A stretch of 64,000 bases of DNA, taken from Paragonimus skrjabini miyazakii. Taxonomy: Eukaryota; Platyhelminthes; Trematoda; Plagiorchiida; Troglotrematidae. The position numbers were made by a program, and so were the translations under genes. Positions within the stretch are counted from its first letter, which is position 1. Each line of letters opens with the position of its first letter. The notes below the pieces were generated by a model that was given only the letters and a program-made list of their open reading frames with translations, was not told the origin of the DNA and made no database searches. The DNA lies in contig JTDE01000963.1 of NCBI GenBank assembly GCA_014338405.1, forward strand, positions 77,209-141,208. The letters run 5' to 3'. Shown here in pieces: positions 34,971 through 46,239 of this stretch.

Positions 34971-35695
34971 TGTTACTCTTTGAGCCTTGACGACTGCCAA
35001 CTCAAGCTCAGATTACCGAATAATCCACGCAGCGTTTACATCACGGTGTATGCTGCACCTCAGACAGATATGTGTTTGTGTCGCGTAATGACCCTTCGAC
35101 ACTTGGTTGACTCGTGCGTTGTCTGCGAACGTACTTGGAAGACAAACGCAAAGTGCGTTCATGGAGTAGTCTCAGAGATCTAAAATGGCCATTTCTTGCA
35201 ACTCGTTACTGTTAAGAGATTGCACTGGACGAACCGGCATGAGATACCAACCAATAATTTGCAGAAGGCCATGACCAATCGAGCAAAATCGGTAAGTGAA
35301 GTGACCGATCAAGATAGCATTCACGCATACCATCAGATTTGATATAATGAGCACCTCAGTAAAGCAAATTGCTTAAACGTCTCTCCTGTCTAAATAAACA
35401 AGCGACAGGCAGAATACAGCCAACCAACAGTAAAACGGATGCTATGTGATCAATTGCATTTCATGTTACTGTCACATACTTTAACATAATAATCTGTGAA
35501 AACCTAATGAGTGCCAAAAATTCCATTAATTAATATTACAATGTTACGATGGTTAACGGCCATTCAAATGTGAAAAATTGGTTTTCCCTTATCTACGGCA
35601 GCAGAGGTCATTAGAAGGCAGCATATAGTTTCACAGTTTTCGGAACAGTGAAAAGGATGGCAATGAAAGTGACGAGCTATATACTTCCCGGTTGT
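34971..35695. other. No recognisable feature
   Basis: Region between the truncated LINE and the inverted repeat. The first 100 bp may be its decayed 5' continuation. Nothing else is visible. Confidence 0.5.
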
Positions 35696-35935
35696 TACGC
35701 AAATGATTTCATTGAAAGCCATCTCCACTTGAGTTTGGGCAGTTTCCTTTATTTATCCATGTTGTTCCAACTTGTATGAATCTACAACTAGCACCGAATC
35801 TACTACCGTAGTATTTTGATCTAAAAATATTTTAGAGATCAGCGGCGCCAAAACTTAAGATAGATGGTTTGGTCGTGCGCTAAGTATACAGACCAATCGT
35901 CTTCGACATTGAGCAATTTTGCCGACGCCGCAGGC
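35696..35935 (+). repeat. Inverted repeat arm A (partner 39135-39388)
   Basis: About 240 bp whose reverse complement recurs at 39135-39388 with only about four differences by eye. Its last 70 bp (from about 35866) encode a decayed RTE block RWFGRALSIQTNRLRH, the RWLGHALRRP segment of copies 1 and 2. Confidence 0.93.
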
Positions 35936-36315
35936 GATCACAGTTAGCCAGGGTGTGTTGAATGCGTCGCCTAGGTTGAGACTCTCGTTGCTCATGGGGT
36001 CGGCGGTTGGGATGCTTGTCAGTAGTAATGGTGACTAATCAGGTTCATTAGCATGAATGCTGCTGCTGCTGCTTGACTTGTCAAGTAGGTACAAATAGTG
36101 GAATAAATCAATGCAAACGACAGAGAAACACTCTGGCAGATACCGCATTACTCTTGGCTGTGTTTGTTTGTAAGATGAAGGCACGTTGTGGTCGATTGTT
36201 TGAATGTAGACACAGAAGGTTTGTGTACTGATCATCGTCCGCCCACCTCATATTCTTCTGTGATGAGGCCTTGATCTTTTCTTCATGACATCAATACGAA
36301 CCACTGACGTATTGG
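35840..36315 (+). mobile_element. RTE-type LINE 3' end, decayed copy 3
   Basis: Coding scraps RWFGRALSIQTNRL and LPTPQA (equivalent to FADAA) are followed by a 3' UTR resembling copies 1 and 2: TTGTTTGTTTGTAAGAT (about 36160), then TTGTTTGAATGTAGACAC and a final CGAACCACTGACGTATTG (36297-36314). It includes a (TGC)n stretch at 36059-36075 where the others have GTTGTAGTAGTAG. Confidence 0.7.
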
Positions 36316-37079
36316 GGTTAGTAAATTGATAAATGAATGTCGTCATCTTTCACACCCGATGCACTTTCTGTCAAATGGCTTACTGGTTGGCACTCAAGAT
36401 GGTATTTTCGCGCTGCCTCAAACTGAAAAAGATCATTGAATGTAACCAAGATTTGGGCCCTTAATCTTTCGACCACATCGGCGTACTTACCATTGGGTTA
36501 TCCCAAATAATTCGCCATTTTTGTAGTGCGATAAGTAGTTCAACCGTTTGCACAACACAGTAATCCACATATATTTGGATGCAAGTTGCTCAGTTCTTCC
36601 CCACACGCGTAGTCCTTGGCGTTATATTTAAATAATCTTGTAGAGGTCGTTGATCGTTTTGACTAGTCATCGATGCTGTGACAAACTTATGGAGTGGACT
36701 ACATTTTAATGAAGTGGTTAGTGTGTGAGTATGTTTCTAAACAATACCTTGTTTTGTTTGTCATATTCATTCAGCATTTTTGTTGGTTGTGTCATTATAC
36801 CCAGAGTTTTCACGAAAATTCCAGGCTGCGAGAAAAGCAGTGTTGACCATCGGAGCCTCACTTACCAATTAATCAGACTGACACGTCATCACATGCTAGA
36901 CACGTGTTTCACGTAAATAATACATACAAACGAACCCACTACCACCCGGTTAGACAGTCCTCCACAGTTTCCATGACTATTATCATTGCGCATAACCATA
37001 CCCCACTCCTGATGGTGTTTGGTAAGGATGGTAGATCTTCCCTTTTAGGTCAAATTTAATTCTGGATGGCATTCTACGA
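36316..37079. other. No recognisable feature
   Basis: No domain or repeat recognised on either strand. Confidence 0.5.
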
Positions 37080-37900
37080 GGAATCCAATGTACTCATTAC
37101 ACAGATTCTTCACGCCACTAAGATGACTAATAGGGATATGAGTGACAGTGTTCCAGATAACCTCTCTTCCAAGGGTGTGCAGACCACGTTAAACACAGTA
37201 AACGACCAGGCTGTTGTGTTCGAAGTGCGCTTTGCATCCCCGAACTTCAAAGTACAGCTTCAGGGCAACTGTGCTCCCATCCTCCACTTTCTTTGTTGTA
37301 GGCAATTTGATTCAGCCGAGACCATTTTACACATCAGGTTAACACTATTTTAGCACCTTCTCATATTGTTCACAAGATATCAGCGAGAATACTGAAGACG
37401 TGGGTTACCTTTGCCAACGTGTCGCCGGAAGGACTGGCTGTCGTTGGAATGAAGGGCATTCAATGCTTGCGTGTTAGCCCTTTTGCCTTACCGTCCGGGT
37501 GTTGACAACAAAGGTGTCAACAAACATGCTGTGTGTGACTATTGCTATCTTTCCCAAGTAATCCACGCCAATTAGGATGACCGCTTAAGCGTAGTTCCAA
37601 AATCTCTGAAAACGCGATCGATTAGCCAAACAATAGAAATGCAGCCTCCACAGGTTGTCACATTCTCTGCATGCCAACTGAAAGTTTACAGCCACCGAGA
37701 CCACCAATATGTGGCCGGGCTGTTCCGTTGAGTGAAGCCGATAGGTATGGCCTGCCTGATTGGGAACTAATTATTCACTCGACTTGCTGGGTACAGACGC
37801 TACCACATCAGTGGAGCAATTCAAACGATCACTTTCCAGAAATATCAACAGTTATGTGTGTCTCATAATAAGTGGTCCGTTTCAGGAAGCGGAGTTCTAT
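37080..37900 (+). pseudogene. RTE-type LINE relic, RT thumb to C-terminus
   Basis: Plus-strand blocks in order: LNTVNDQAVVFEVRFASPN and FKVQLQGNCAPILHFL (37190-37300, equivalent to GMRFAP.KCK.LLQDW), SARILKTWVTFANV (37385), then RAFNACVLALLPY (about 37455, equivalent to GRVYNACVR.LLLYG). RSISQTIEMQPPQVV follows at about 37620, then MPTESLQPPRPP (37671). Multiple frames and stops. It encodes the end of the ORF, yet the next relic downstream (38035) encodes an earlier part, so these are two separate insertions. Confidence 0.7.
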
Positions 37901-38034
37901 CGATTCAGCATAACTTACTAACAAACGTAGACTGAGCCGCCTGACTCCAAATACTGCGAAGACCGCCGTGATTTCAACCACAAACTTGTGAAGAGTCTAC
38001 GTAAGGACCGAGAAACTTACCTGACCGGAAGAGG

Positions 38035-39120
38035 TAAAGGGAAAGAAAAGACGTTTTTATCAGAGAACAGGCGGGTACTATTTTCCTTGATTCGTGATTG
38101 TTCTGGCTGTCGATATAGTGCGTATCACCATACATGAAAAGAGGGCTTATGAGTTCGCAGTTTGTCGCGGAGACTTGACAGGTGGTCCGAGCATTTTGGC
38201 GGACAATTCAACTGGCCCGAACCAGCTGGTTCAGTTGTGGATGATGGGGATAGTGTGGTTAATTATGGCATTCTCGATTATCTTCCGTCAGAAACCAAAG
38301 TGGTTTTGGAACTTAAGTTCTTTACAACTAATAAATTTCTAGGTCTGGACTTTCTTTCCTCTGCATTTTTCATAATGTCAGTAGGAAACCATTGCCTGAA
38401 CTGAGCACACCCCTAAGTTACACATGGGAAATTGAAGAGGTGTCTCAGAAGTGGCGCTTATCAACAGTCACTTCTATTTTCAAAACGGGTGCCAGGACAT
38501 CATATGACGACTAAAGAGGTATTAACTTTGTCTGTCGCATCCGAATTGCTCACGGATCTCATACTGCGTCGACCGTTGGAACACAAAACTAAATAAGAGA
38601 AGAGGCAGGTTTTTGATTTGGTCCATTGTGCCTTCATCTCACGATCGACAATGAAGCTTCGGCACTCCTTTACTCAGTCAACGGCTTCCACAGTTTTGCA
38701 CCCAAAAACTGCTCGTTATTCGGTTTCCCGAAATGTCCTCTGGGGTTGTCTCTATTGCACAGAAGCCCCAATGGGGTGTGTCGATTTGTTGATGTCGTTG
38801 GATGTCATCCTTGAGTTCAGAGTGCGCACATGGTTGAGCTGTTTTGGGTGTTCTCCAACTCAAGTGACGTTTAACTGGGGTGTCCGGTCTGCTGCTTCTT
38901 TTTCAACCATGTAATGGGTGATATTCTGGAAGGAGCTTTGTGGTTCCGAAGGTCTCGGAAAGGAGCTTCCGTCATGTAATAAACTGACTGATTCTGAGTA
39001 TTTATATGCCCTTGCCTTACTTGGTCCTCCTGTACAACACATGTAGAATATGCTTAACAGGATAGATATGGTTAGTGTGTACAGCGTGCACTTTGCACCG
39101 GTGGATAACCTCATTCATTT
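38035..39120 (+). pseudogene. RTE-type LINE relic, linker and RT palm, heavily decayed
   Basis: Blocks: NRRVLFSLIRDCSGCRYS (38070), SRRLDRWSEHFGGQFNWPEP (38162), PSETKVVLELKFFTTNKFL, STVTSIFKTGART (38465), then VASELLTDLILRR (38540), FPKCPLGLSLLHR (38725; the other frame gives SVSRNVLWGCL) and LNRIDMVSVYSVHFAPVD (39050). These are equivalent to the blocks in the intact copy at 33-35 kb. Motif A and YADD are not recognisable. The match stops at about 39115, where an antisense RTE 3' segment begins. Confidence 0.72.
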
Positions 39121-39134
39121 TTGTGTCCGTGTTC

Positions 39135-39388
39135 CTTATCACTCACAAACCGCCTGGGGCGTCGGTAAAATTGCTCAATGTCGAAGACGATTGGTCTGTA
39201 TACTTAGCGCACGACCAAACCATCTATCTTAAGTTTTGGCGCCACTGATCTCTAAAATATTTTTAGATCAAAATACTACGGTAGTAGATTCGGTGCTAGT
39301 TGTAGATTCATACAAGTTGGAACAACATGGATAAATAAAGGAAACTGCCCAAACTCAAGTGGAGATGACTTTCAATGAAATCATTTTC
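39135..39388 (-). repeat. Inverted repeat arm B (partner 35696-35935), containing antisense RTE 3' segment
   Basis: Reverse complement of arm A with about four substitutions, including the same RTE block (AGATGGTTTGGTCGTGCGCT). Beyond 39388 and below about 39135 the two arms diverge abruptly. The 3.2-kb loop between arms holds the RTE relics at 35.9-39.1 kb. Confidence 0.93.
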
Positions 39389-39899
39389 AACAAGTTAAAT
39401 CAGTAACAGTTCGACATCACATAAATATGGAAGTTTTATTCCGATAGGGCCCTATAAATTCGCGTGCTACTCACTCAAGTGTACCCAGTACTCGGATGAC
39501 AGAACTGGATAGCATAATACCATCGGATTTGTGCCTCGATCTAGTGTTTTAAGGGTTACGTCTCCGGACAAAGGGCTCTGAATGGGGAGCATCAAATCAA
39601 CCCCTTAATCTGCTTGAACAACTAGAAAGTGTTATGCCGACATAACAGTTAGGAACTAAACGAGAATAGAGAGTTCAGTTGCACTTTAGCGCGTTAATTC
39701 CTTGGCTGAGGAACCTGTAGCCGGCTTTGCGCTCTATTATCATCGTATAAACGCACTTTTCCCCACCTCCCGTTTGCTAAATCACTTTCTACTTAGCAAT
39801 CCCCCAATCTTGCTTTCAAACACACCAGGCTCTCGGTTTTGCTGCTCGCAACGGGAGTCACGATCGTCATGGAGAAGAACCGAACGAACTTTGCCCGAC
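39389..39899. other. No recognisable feature
   Basis: The region around 39702-39900 has open frames on both strands but no recognised motif. It may be the 5' part of the endonuclease relic that follows. Confidence 0.4.
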
Positions 39900-40660
39900 A
39901 GACACAGATCCCTTTCTGTCCCCCACCCCCGGACATCACTCCTGCTGGTCAAATTCAGTGTCAGGACATTTATGCAGGCAGGCGACAGTGGCGCAAACGC
40001 AGGAGACATTCGCTTTGTTGAAACATGACTTCACTGGTTCCGACCGATACTACACTCCCAATCTTCGTCAAATGATTCAGTTTGTACAAAATCTGTTTCT
40101 TTGAAAATCTTGGGACGCAAATCACCGGTAAAATCGAGGTTGAAATTTCCATAAGCGCGCAGGTAAAGAAAACGCAGTTTGTCCCCACTAATAGCCGTCA
40201 AGCTTAAAAGTACTGTCAGAGCACCGAAAGACGTCCGTCACAAAAGTACTCTGCTATTACGGTGTATGCTCCCAAAAATTGTGGTCCGGAGGCAGCCAAA
40301 AATTAAATTTGTTACAAGTTTTTCAACCTTCTGCATACTGCACGACATACGGACATTGTAGTACAGGCCGAATACTTGGATGTCCAAGCAAACCGGCTAG
40401 ATTTTAACGGACAGCACTAAACATTCGTTACACCTTTGCGATGACAATGGTCTGTCCCTTGTGAGTACTCATTTTTGGCGTTTCAGACGTCGATGTGCCA
40501 CCTGGCAAACCCAAAAAGTAAGGTTGACCATGCAATTTTTAGCGACTATATAGCTATTTCCAAAACTATAGGCTGACCTAGAACATCTATCTAGAGCTCA
40601 TCATGCACTAATTTTTGTCAAGTTCGATCTGCACTTCAGTGAAAGGTCAATCTGTTCCCA
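39900..40660 (+). pseudogene. RTE-type LINE endonuclease relic
   Basis: The clearest block is SAITVYAPKNCGPEAAKN (40250), equivalent to VSVYAPTDCS..AVKD. It is followed by LLHTARHTDIVVQAEYLDVQ (40330; the catalytic GDxN is lost, reading EYLD), VSTHFWRFRRRCAT (40460, equivalent to STNFR...RRLATW) and HHALIFVKFDLHFSER (40600, equivalent to SDHALVR..F.LRF). Earlier residues VRTFMQAGDSGANAGD (39965) may be the NVRTL start. Many stops and frameshifts; no RT follows. Confidence 0.65.
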
Positions 40661-41002
40661 AACACAAAATGAGTTAAGTAAACTGGTACAGTGGCAGACA
40701 CTTTAAACTTAGTAAGGCGCACATACTTCCAGGCTATGATCTTACACGACACCGGGCGCATGTCCAGCAGGTAACGCATAAGTATGACAGCGCTGAACGT
40801 CCAAGTGTTAACCGGTGGGTTGCCGTCTGATTGGTGAAATTTTTTGACGCTCTCGGAGACGTTCTGTAAGGTGGTGGGTACAATTCCGCTTGCAGAGTAC
40901 TCTTTTGCAATTCTGGAGGCAAATAAGAGAGGGTAGCGGAGTCAGGTGGACCAGACCGGATATCGGAAAGCAACAGGCCGCTGCTAAGGGGAACCCACAA
41001 AG

Positions 41003-41220
41003 AGAAAATGCGTTGGGACTATGAATGAAAGAGCGTCCGCAATGGCGTTTTCAGTAGGTAAGACATGTCGTATACCAGTCGTAAATTGCAATATATAGTC
41101 CAAGTGGTCAACTTTCTTTGAGGAATGCCCGTCGGATGAAGCAATTAAAGAATAGATCCACCGTCTGTAATTATTGCAAGCCGGGAGGGTTCTGCCTTCC
41201 ACCGAATGGCTATGTAGATA
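41003..41220 (-). pseudogene. Gypsy-type RNase H end relic (second family)
   Basis: The minus-strand frame reads NNYRRWIYSLIASSDGHSSK, then HLDYILQFTTGIRHVLPTEN and AIADALSFIV. The last two blocks match the end of RNase H in CsRn1/Kabuki-like Gypsy elements (HLDFISQFTTDIRH..G..N.VADALSRI). Sequence down to about 40734 may hold a decayed integrase zinc-binding region, but I cannot support it. This family differs from the Gypsy at 44-49 kb. Confidence 0.65.
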
Positions 41221-42539
41221 TCTAGTAACCCCCTACCAAATGTGCTGTAACGTTCGTAGAAAGCTAGATGTTACCACTGACTACTAACGAACTGCCGTGA
41301 CACGGCAACCACAGCTGACATAGGCATCGGTTACGAACAACTTTACTAGAACAAACGTATTTAAAAAACCAGGCGCACGTCTCTAGCAACTACTAGTGAA
41401 GCGCACACGCAATGTCAAGTCAATTATAAGCATACTTGAAATCAATCCCGTTGAAAACAATCTAGGAAATCACCAAAATGAGTTAAATCAGACAGTGAAT
41501 TCCGATATATTATTGGGTGCAGTGAGGATGTGTTTGGTTCCAAAACGTCGAGCTGCGTTTTCATTCATTATGCATACGTTAAGTGATATTAAAAAGTCAC
41601 TTGGCGCTTGATGTGGAGGCGGCAACGTATGAAATGTTACGCCATCTTCCACTTAGAGAGGATTCGCTCTAACAATCTGCTGCCATACATTTTGTTTGTA
41701 TTCATTAGACAGACCAAAAGCTCATTAATTCGGGGCAAACTCCAGGAAAAAAACAAACATACATGAGTTACACCTCGAAAACCGTACTTCAAGGATGTTG
41801 GCAATAGCTACATGGTCGGGGTGTATGTGCGTAGTGTAATTCTTTCTGGTGCATAAGGTCAGGTATGCCGCCACGGGCACGAAATGAGTGTGCATGGAGT
41901 ACAATGAGGAACTGGTTCATTTGCATTGCTCAAAATGTGTATCGCATTTCATTACATCCTAATATTACTCGGTTTGTGATGTATTTTTTCACAAACTGCA
42001 CTGCTGTTTTTCCACTAGTCTTGCCTACAATTCGTGTTGTTATGGGGTATCGTAGGTGTCGTTAGAAAGAGGAAAACCAGGGAGGCAATCCGTTTATAGC
42101 TGTCGTGAGCCAATGCACATGGGTCCCGAGTAAATACAATAAACGCTCCATGAACGTCATCATGGACCATGTAGTTTGAGCGTACAATTACCGGCTTTAG
42201 CCACATACGCAACGCATAACCCGGAATCATGAAGATGACCACATCAATGCACTCAAAAGTGAAAGAACAAAGTAAACAGAGCAGAAACAGAACATACCGA
42301 GAAACACAACTGGAGAAAAACCCGACAATCAAGCCGCTGCAGAATCTGAAGGTCAGTGAATCCGCAATTTATGCATTAGAAGGCAAGCGATCGGGTATAT
42401 GAAGTACGGTAGTTAATTTCATATTTTGAATCACTTTGCGTATAATATACATTCTTTGGCCATAAACAAGTGCATATGAATTGTTTAAATTGATTCAAGT
42501 CAAAGATACACTTCTGCGCGCATTTCATTTTCTCAGCGT
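41221..42539. other. No recognisable feature
   Basis: Short frames at 41396-41611 (plus) and 42015-42332 (minus) have no assignable domain. Confidence 0.5.
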
Positions 42540-42710
42540 GTTATACAGTTCGCTGTCGTGTGACTGACGCAATTTGCGTTTTTGACTGTTCATGTTGTGT
42601 GCATGACTTACTAGGCCTCCGGCTCATGCTTGTTTATTTTCGTTACCATTCCAGATTCCCATTGGGCCCCCGTCCTTCAGATTTCAGCGATTTGTTCACG
42701 GGTTCGAGAT
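42540..42710 (+). repeat. Dispersed repeat family R1, copy 3
   Basis: Shares ACAGTTCGCTGT, GTTGTGTGCATGACTT, CTCATGCTTG and TTACCATTCCAGATTCCC with copy 1 (24862-24990). It ends differently; the downstream GGGTTCGAGATT is not present in the other copies. Confidence 0.65.
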
Positions 42711-42878
42711 TGTAAGCCCAAGTCACCCAGACCCAGTCAGTTTGTCCGCTTCCATGTCAGCGGTTTTCTGTTGACCGAAATGGCATTCATTCAAAACAGG
42801 GTGTAACACCGCTCTTGGGAGTTACAGTGAATACTGAGGACAGAGTGAAATACCGGTTCAGCCAAACAGTATAAAATG

Positions 42879-43195
42879 CTAATGTAACAGATTCTCAATT
42901 AAGTGAGACTCTAATAACACTTTGAAGCGGTCTCTAGAAGAACAGTCAACAATCTCAAATGGAAGATCGTTCAAGTGGGTGATAATTCTGTAAAAGGACT
43001 GTTGCCAAAGAAAGGTCCGAGGTCGAAGCTTATGGAGCTTGCTGTCGTGACCCTTTTTACTGTTATCAACGACTGAGGTGAAGAACGGCAACTGTGTAAA
43101 TCGCTGGTATGGTACATCAAGGCCGAAACCAGTTGGAAACGGTCATTTAGGCGCGAAAAGAGAATCTTCAAATATTTTGTGAAAGATTAAAATGC
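42879..43195 (-). pseudogene. CR1-like LINE ORF2, extreme C-terminus
   Basis: Two overlapping minus frames give TKYLKILFSRLNDRFQ and LVSALMYHTSD, then after a frameshift LPFFTSVVDNSKKGHDSKL, HKLRPRTFLWQQSFYRI, ITHLNDLPFEIVDCSSR and FKVLLESHL. The pattern (basic RPRT, then a SF.YR....WN.LP.E.V....FK..L ending) is typical of CR1/Jockey-type ORF2 tails. It has the same strand as the CR1 body at 49164-53220 and supplies the part missing there, so it is probably its displaced 3' end. Confidence 0.7.
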
Positions 43196-43198
43196 GTA

Positions 43199-44165
43199 TT
43201 GCGGGACAAATATACAGATTTCATGGAGTATAATAGTGGCGTTGCAATGAGGGAAATCAACTGTAACTGAACATTGTACAGATGCGCCCCTTTGTTGAAA
43301 AAATGTGTCGCCCTATTTTTCGACTGAAGCAGAATGCTGGCTATCCTAATCTAATTTACGTTCAGAAAAATGCTTCCATCGGAACTTTCGTGGTGAAAGA
43401 CATACTACATAGTCACAGAAACGGTCAATTTTGCGTGGTTTCGGAGCTATGATAAAATTTGTAATTTTTCACCACGTTATGTTTGTAGAGGAACAGATGT
43501 GTGAACTACAATGATTCTCGATACAGAAATAACGAGTGAAGTCAAGGACTGGACTCACCAAAGATTGACATTGTTCATGAGGCGTCCAATGACGCTGGAA
43601 AGTATTCGGATTGTTTCAAGCGTAACTGAGGATGCGAAGTAACCGAGCTGAAAGTTAATCCAACAAATAGGATGTTTTAAACTTGGTAGCAATTACCGGC
43701 GTCGTAGGAAGAACCAGCAAGCGCGTGTACCAGAGTTCATTTGAAAACGTGTTGTGTTGTTGTTTTCACTTAAGTCAAACAAAAATGTGCGATCTGGTCT
43801 GATGCAGCAGTTACGCAATGTTAGCAAAATGAAGTATATAATAATGAAATCTCTACATGTTCTCATTGCACTGTACATGAAATATCACAGTAATTTCTAA
43901 TGAAATCTATGTCGCCACTCTTGTTCATTAGTTACACATCTAAATTATATATTCATCCTGTTTCCATTATACTATTTCTGGTGGAAAATGGTCTGGGTTA
44001 TCACACGTTTGTTTCTACCTACGGTATGGTGGAAATATTAGGAAAGCCAACATTGGGCTATTATCCCCGAAAATAGGGACATTTTTTCGACAATTTTTAG
44101 ATACAGCTGATTTTTCTCATTGCGAATCCACTATCATACTCCATAAAGCCTATATATTCGTCCCG
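43199..44165. repeat. Imperfect inverted-repeat element between CR1 tail and Gypsy
   Basis: The left end, reading inward, is GCGGGACAAATATACAG, then TCATGGAGTATAATAGTGG and GCAATGAGGGAAATCA. The right end read on the minus strand is CGGGACGAATATATAGGC, then TTATGGAGTATGATAGTGG and GCAATGAGAAAAATCA. The similarity continues about 140 bp into the element. The related motif ATTATATATTCATCCTGTTTC at 43943 recurs diverged at 58713. There is no transposase frame. It could be a non-autonomous foldback or MITE-like element. Confidence 0.5.
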
Positions 44166-44194
44166 TTCCCACTGGTTTTGATCTTGAAGCACCA

Positions 44195-44418
44195 TGTAAC
44201 AGGGAAGACAGAATTCGGTTAGGAATGTTTATGTAACACGTGACACTTAACATATAGATTAGGGAATGAAGGGATACATACTGATTAGTCTCTTTCAAAG
44301 GAGTCTTCTAGTGTTTAATCAATTGGCACGACGTTGACTGTATGCGTTTCAAGAAATGGAAAAGGACAATTGAAACAAAGTGACGTACTTCGTGCTGATT
44401 TCGATTTCCCGCTATACC
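44195..44418 (-). repeat. Gypsy 3' LTR
   Basis: On the minus strand it runs TGGTATAGCG ... CCTGTTACA. Inside on its 5' side is GAGGGTG, a weak polypurine tract. It is shorter than the 5' LTR by a deletion near its 3' end. Confidence 0.88.
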
Positions 44419-45724
44419 ACACCCTCGTTAATAAGGCACCGTCCCGTTGCGCTTGGTACATCGTTCGAGATCTCTACCCCTGCTCCTATCTCTGGTACCT
44501 TCTCTGGTTCCTCTGCTTCCGTTGAAATCTCGGCCAGTTTTAGTCGGTTGACGTGTACGACAATTGACTTTTGACAACTATCTGTACTTCGAATGTAACA
44601 CAATGTGTCATTGAGCACTCGTTCGACAACGGAAGGAACTTTCTATTCGCGATGTAGTTTAGCAGGTACTCCCGGGGATGGGACGTTTGTATGTAGATCG
44701 ACTTCCGTTCCAACTAGCAAAGGAGCTCCATTAGCCTTCTTGTCATAGTATTCCTTTTGACGTCGTCGTGCTGCCTTCAAATGCCGGCGAGCCAATTCGT
44801 GACTTCTGACAGTGGTTTCTCGCAGGGATATGACGTACTCGGTGGTTAGAAGAGGCAGTCTCCCCAGACAAGGTGTTTGCAAACTCGATGGAAGTCTAAG
44901 CTCGCTACCAGTCCACTCGGCGTTTTGTTGGTGGAAGAGTGAACAGTGCTCCGATACGCCATCAAGCACTGTGGGAGCGCGTCATCCCATGGTTGGACAT
45001 CCTCTGCAAATACGTTCATCAAACACTGGCGTGCGGCTGGTGCGCTCGACCAGCCTGTTTCCTTCCGGGTGATGAGAGGTTGTTCGTGTTTTGTCTATTT
45101 TCATGAGCCTACACAATTCATGCACGGTGGCACTCTCAAAATGGGAACCTTTATCTGAATGTAACTGACCCGGATCACCCCAATTGCAGATCCACTTGCT
45201 AAACATCGCCTTGGCAACCGAAGGGGTATCAGTCGACGACGACGGTACAACTTTAGCCCATTTTATGACGGGGATGTATTCTTTTCCTGGCATGTCTCCG
45301 GTAGTGGCCCCATTAGATCGACACCAACGATCTGATTTGAGTATCCAGTCTGTACTGGTTGTAACGGTGCTCTGCAGTGCGGAAATGGGTTCTTAAACCT
45401 GGCACACGATGAACAACTGCGACAAAAAATGGCGACATTTCCCCGCTGATGAGACCACCAAAACCTCGCCCGTGCTGCTTCGTCCATTTTACTTTGTCCC
45501 GCGTGACCCGACTCTCGGTGAAAATTCTCGGACACCTTGGCCACTTTTGTCTGAGGAACGACAACACGTCTAGTATAAGTGGGCCCATATTGTACGTACA
45601 AGGTGCCATCTACCATCACCAGCTGTTCCCAAAGGGCCCACAAGCACCGAGTCTTCCAACTGCAGCCTGCAAGCTCTTTGCTCGTCGGTCTACTTCCGCT
45701 CGCTGATACCCCTTCATAAATCAA
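44412..45724 (-). pseudogene. Gypsy integrase, frameshifted
   Basis: The zinc-binding domain (45590-45410) keeps HRESGH and CRSCSSC (HHCC). The core keeps GVDLMGP (first Asp, about 45320), HSDKGSHFES (second Asp, about 45140) and SHHPEGNRLVER (Glu, about 45080), but these lie in two frames split near 45290. A further frame carries RRRQKEYYDKKANGAP (44760). The C-terminal end GPFRVERVLNDTLCYIRST, then VVHVNRLKLAEI (44620-44540) is a GPY/F-like module. Integrase would insert the cDNA. The shifts make the product non-functional. Confidence 0.88.
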
Positions 45725-45757
45725 CGTCAGCTAGGTATCATCCTATTGCAATTCATA

Positions 45758-46239
45758 TCATCCTTCTGTTCTGTTCTGCAGACTGATCAGTGCCACGTGT
45801 TCTGTGGTGCAAGAAGGACAATCCCCATAATCACGGGTTGGTCTTTGAGAGGGGGCATCTGCATTCTTGTGCTGTTTTCCTGACCGATCGTAGCATTCAA
45901 AAGCATACGCCTGCAAATACACATGCCAACGGGCAATCTGCCCTTCCGGGTCGCGGGAATTCTTTAACCACGTTAACGACTGATGGTCAGTACGTACCAC
46001 AGACTTCTTACCCAGCAGGTACTAACGATACTGTTTTAAAAAGAACACTAATGCTAGCATTTCCTTCCTTGTTGTGCAATAGTTTTTCTCTCGTGTATTT
46101 AAGGATCTGCTTCCGTTCGCGATAACGTGTTCTTCTCCTGTTTCACCTTTTTGGGACAACACTGCTCCGAGACCGTGATCACTTGCATCAGTGTCCAAAA
46201 TGAACTCGTCAGCTTCCATGGCAGAGTCAGGGAATTATA
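45758..46239 (-). pseudogene. Gypsy RNase H
   Basis: The first frame has FILDTDASDHGLGAVLSQ (catalytic Asp), then RKEMLALVFFLKQYR (catalytic Glu). The following frame has VRTDHQSLTWLKNSRDPEGQ and KQHKNADAPSQRP (Asp; the usual ADALSRRP). A frame change between RT and RNase H near 46239 and another near 46010 disrupt the ORF. Confidence 0.87.

Noticed and set aside
42700..42725. GGGTTCGAGATT as a pol III B box
   Set aside because: Ends in TT rather than CC, no A box at the right distance, and no T-stem pairing.
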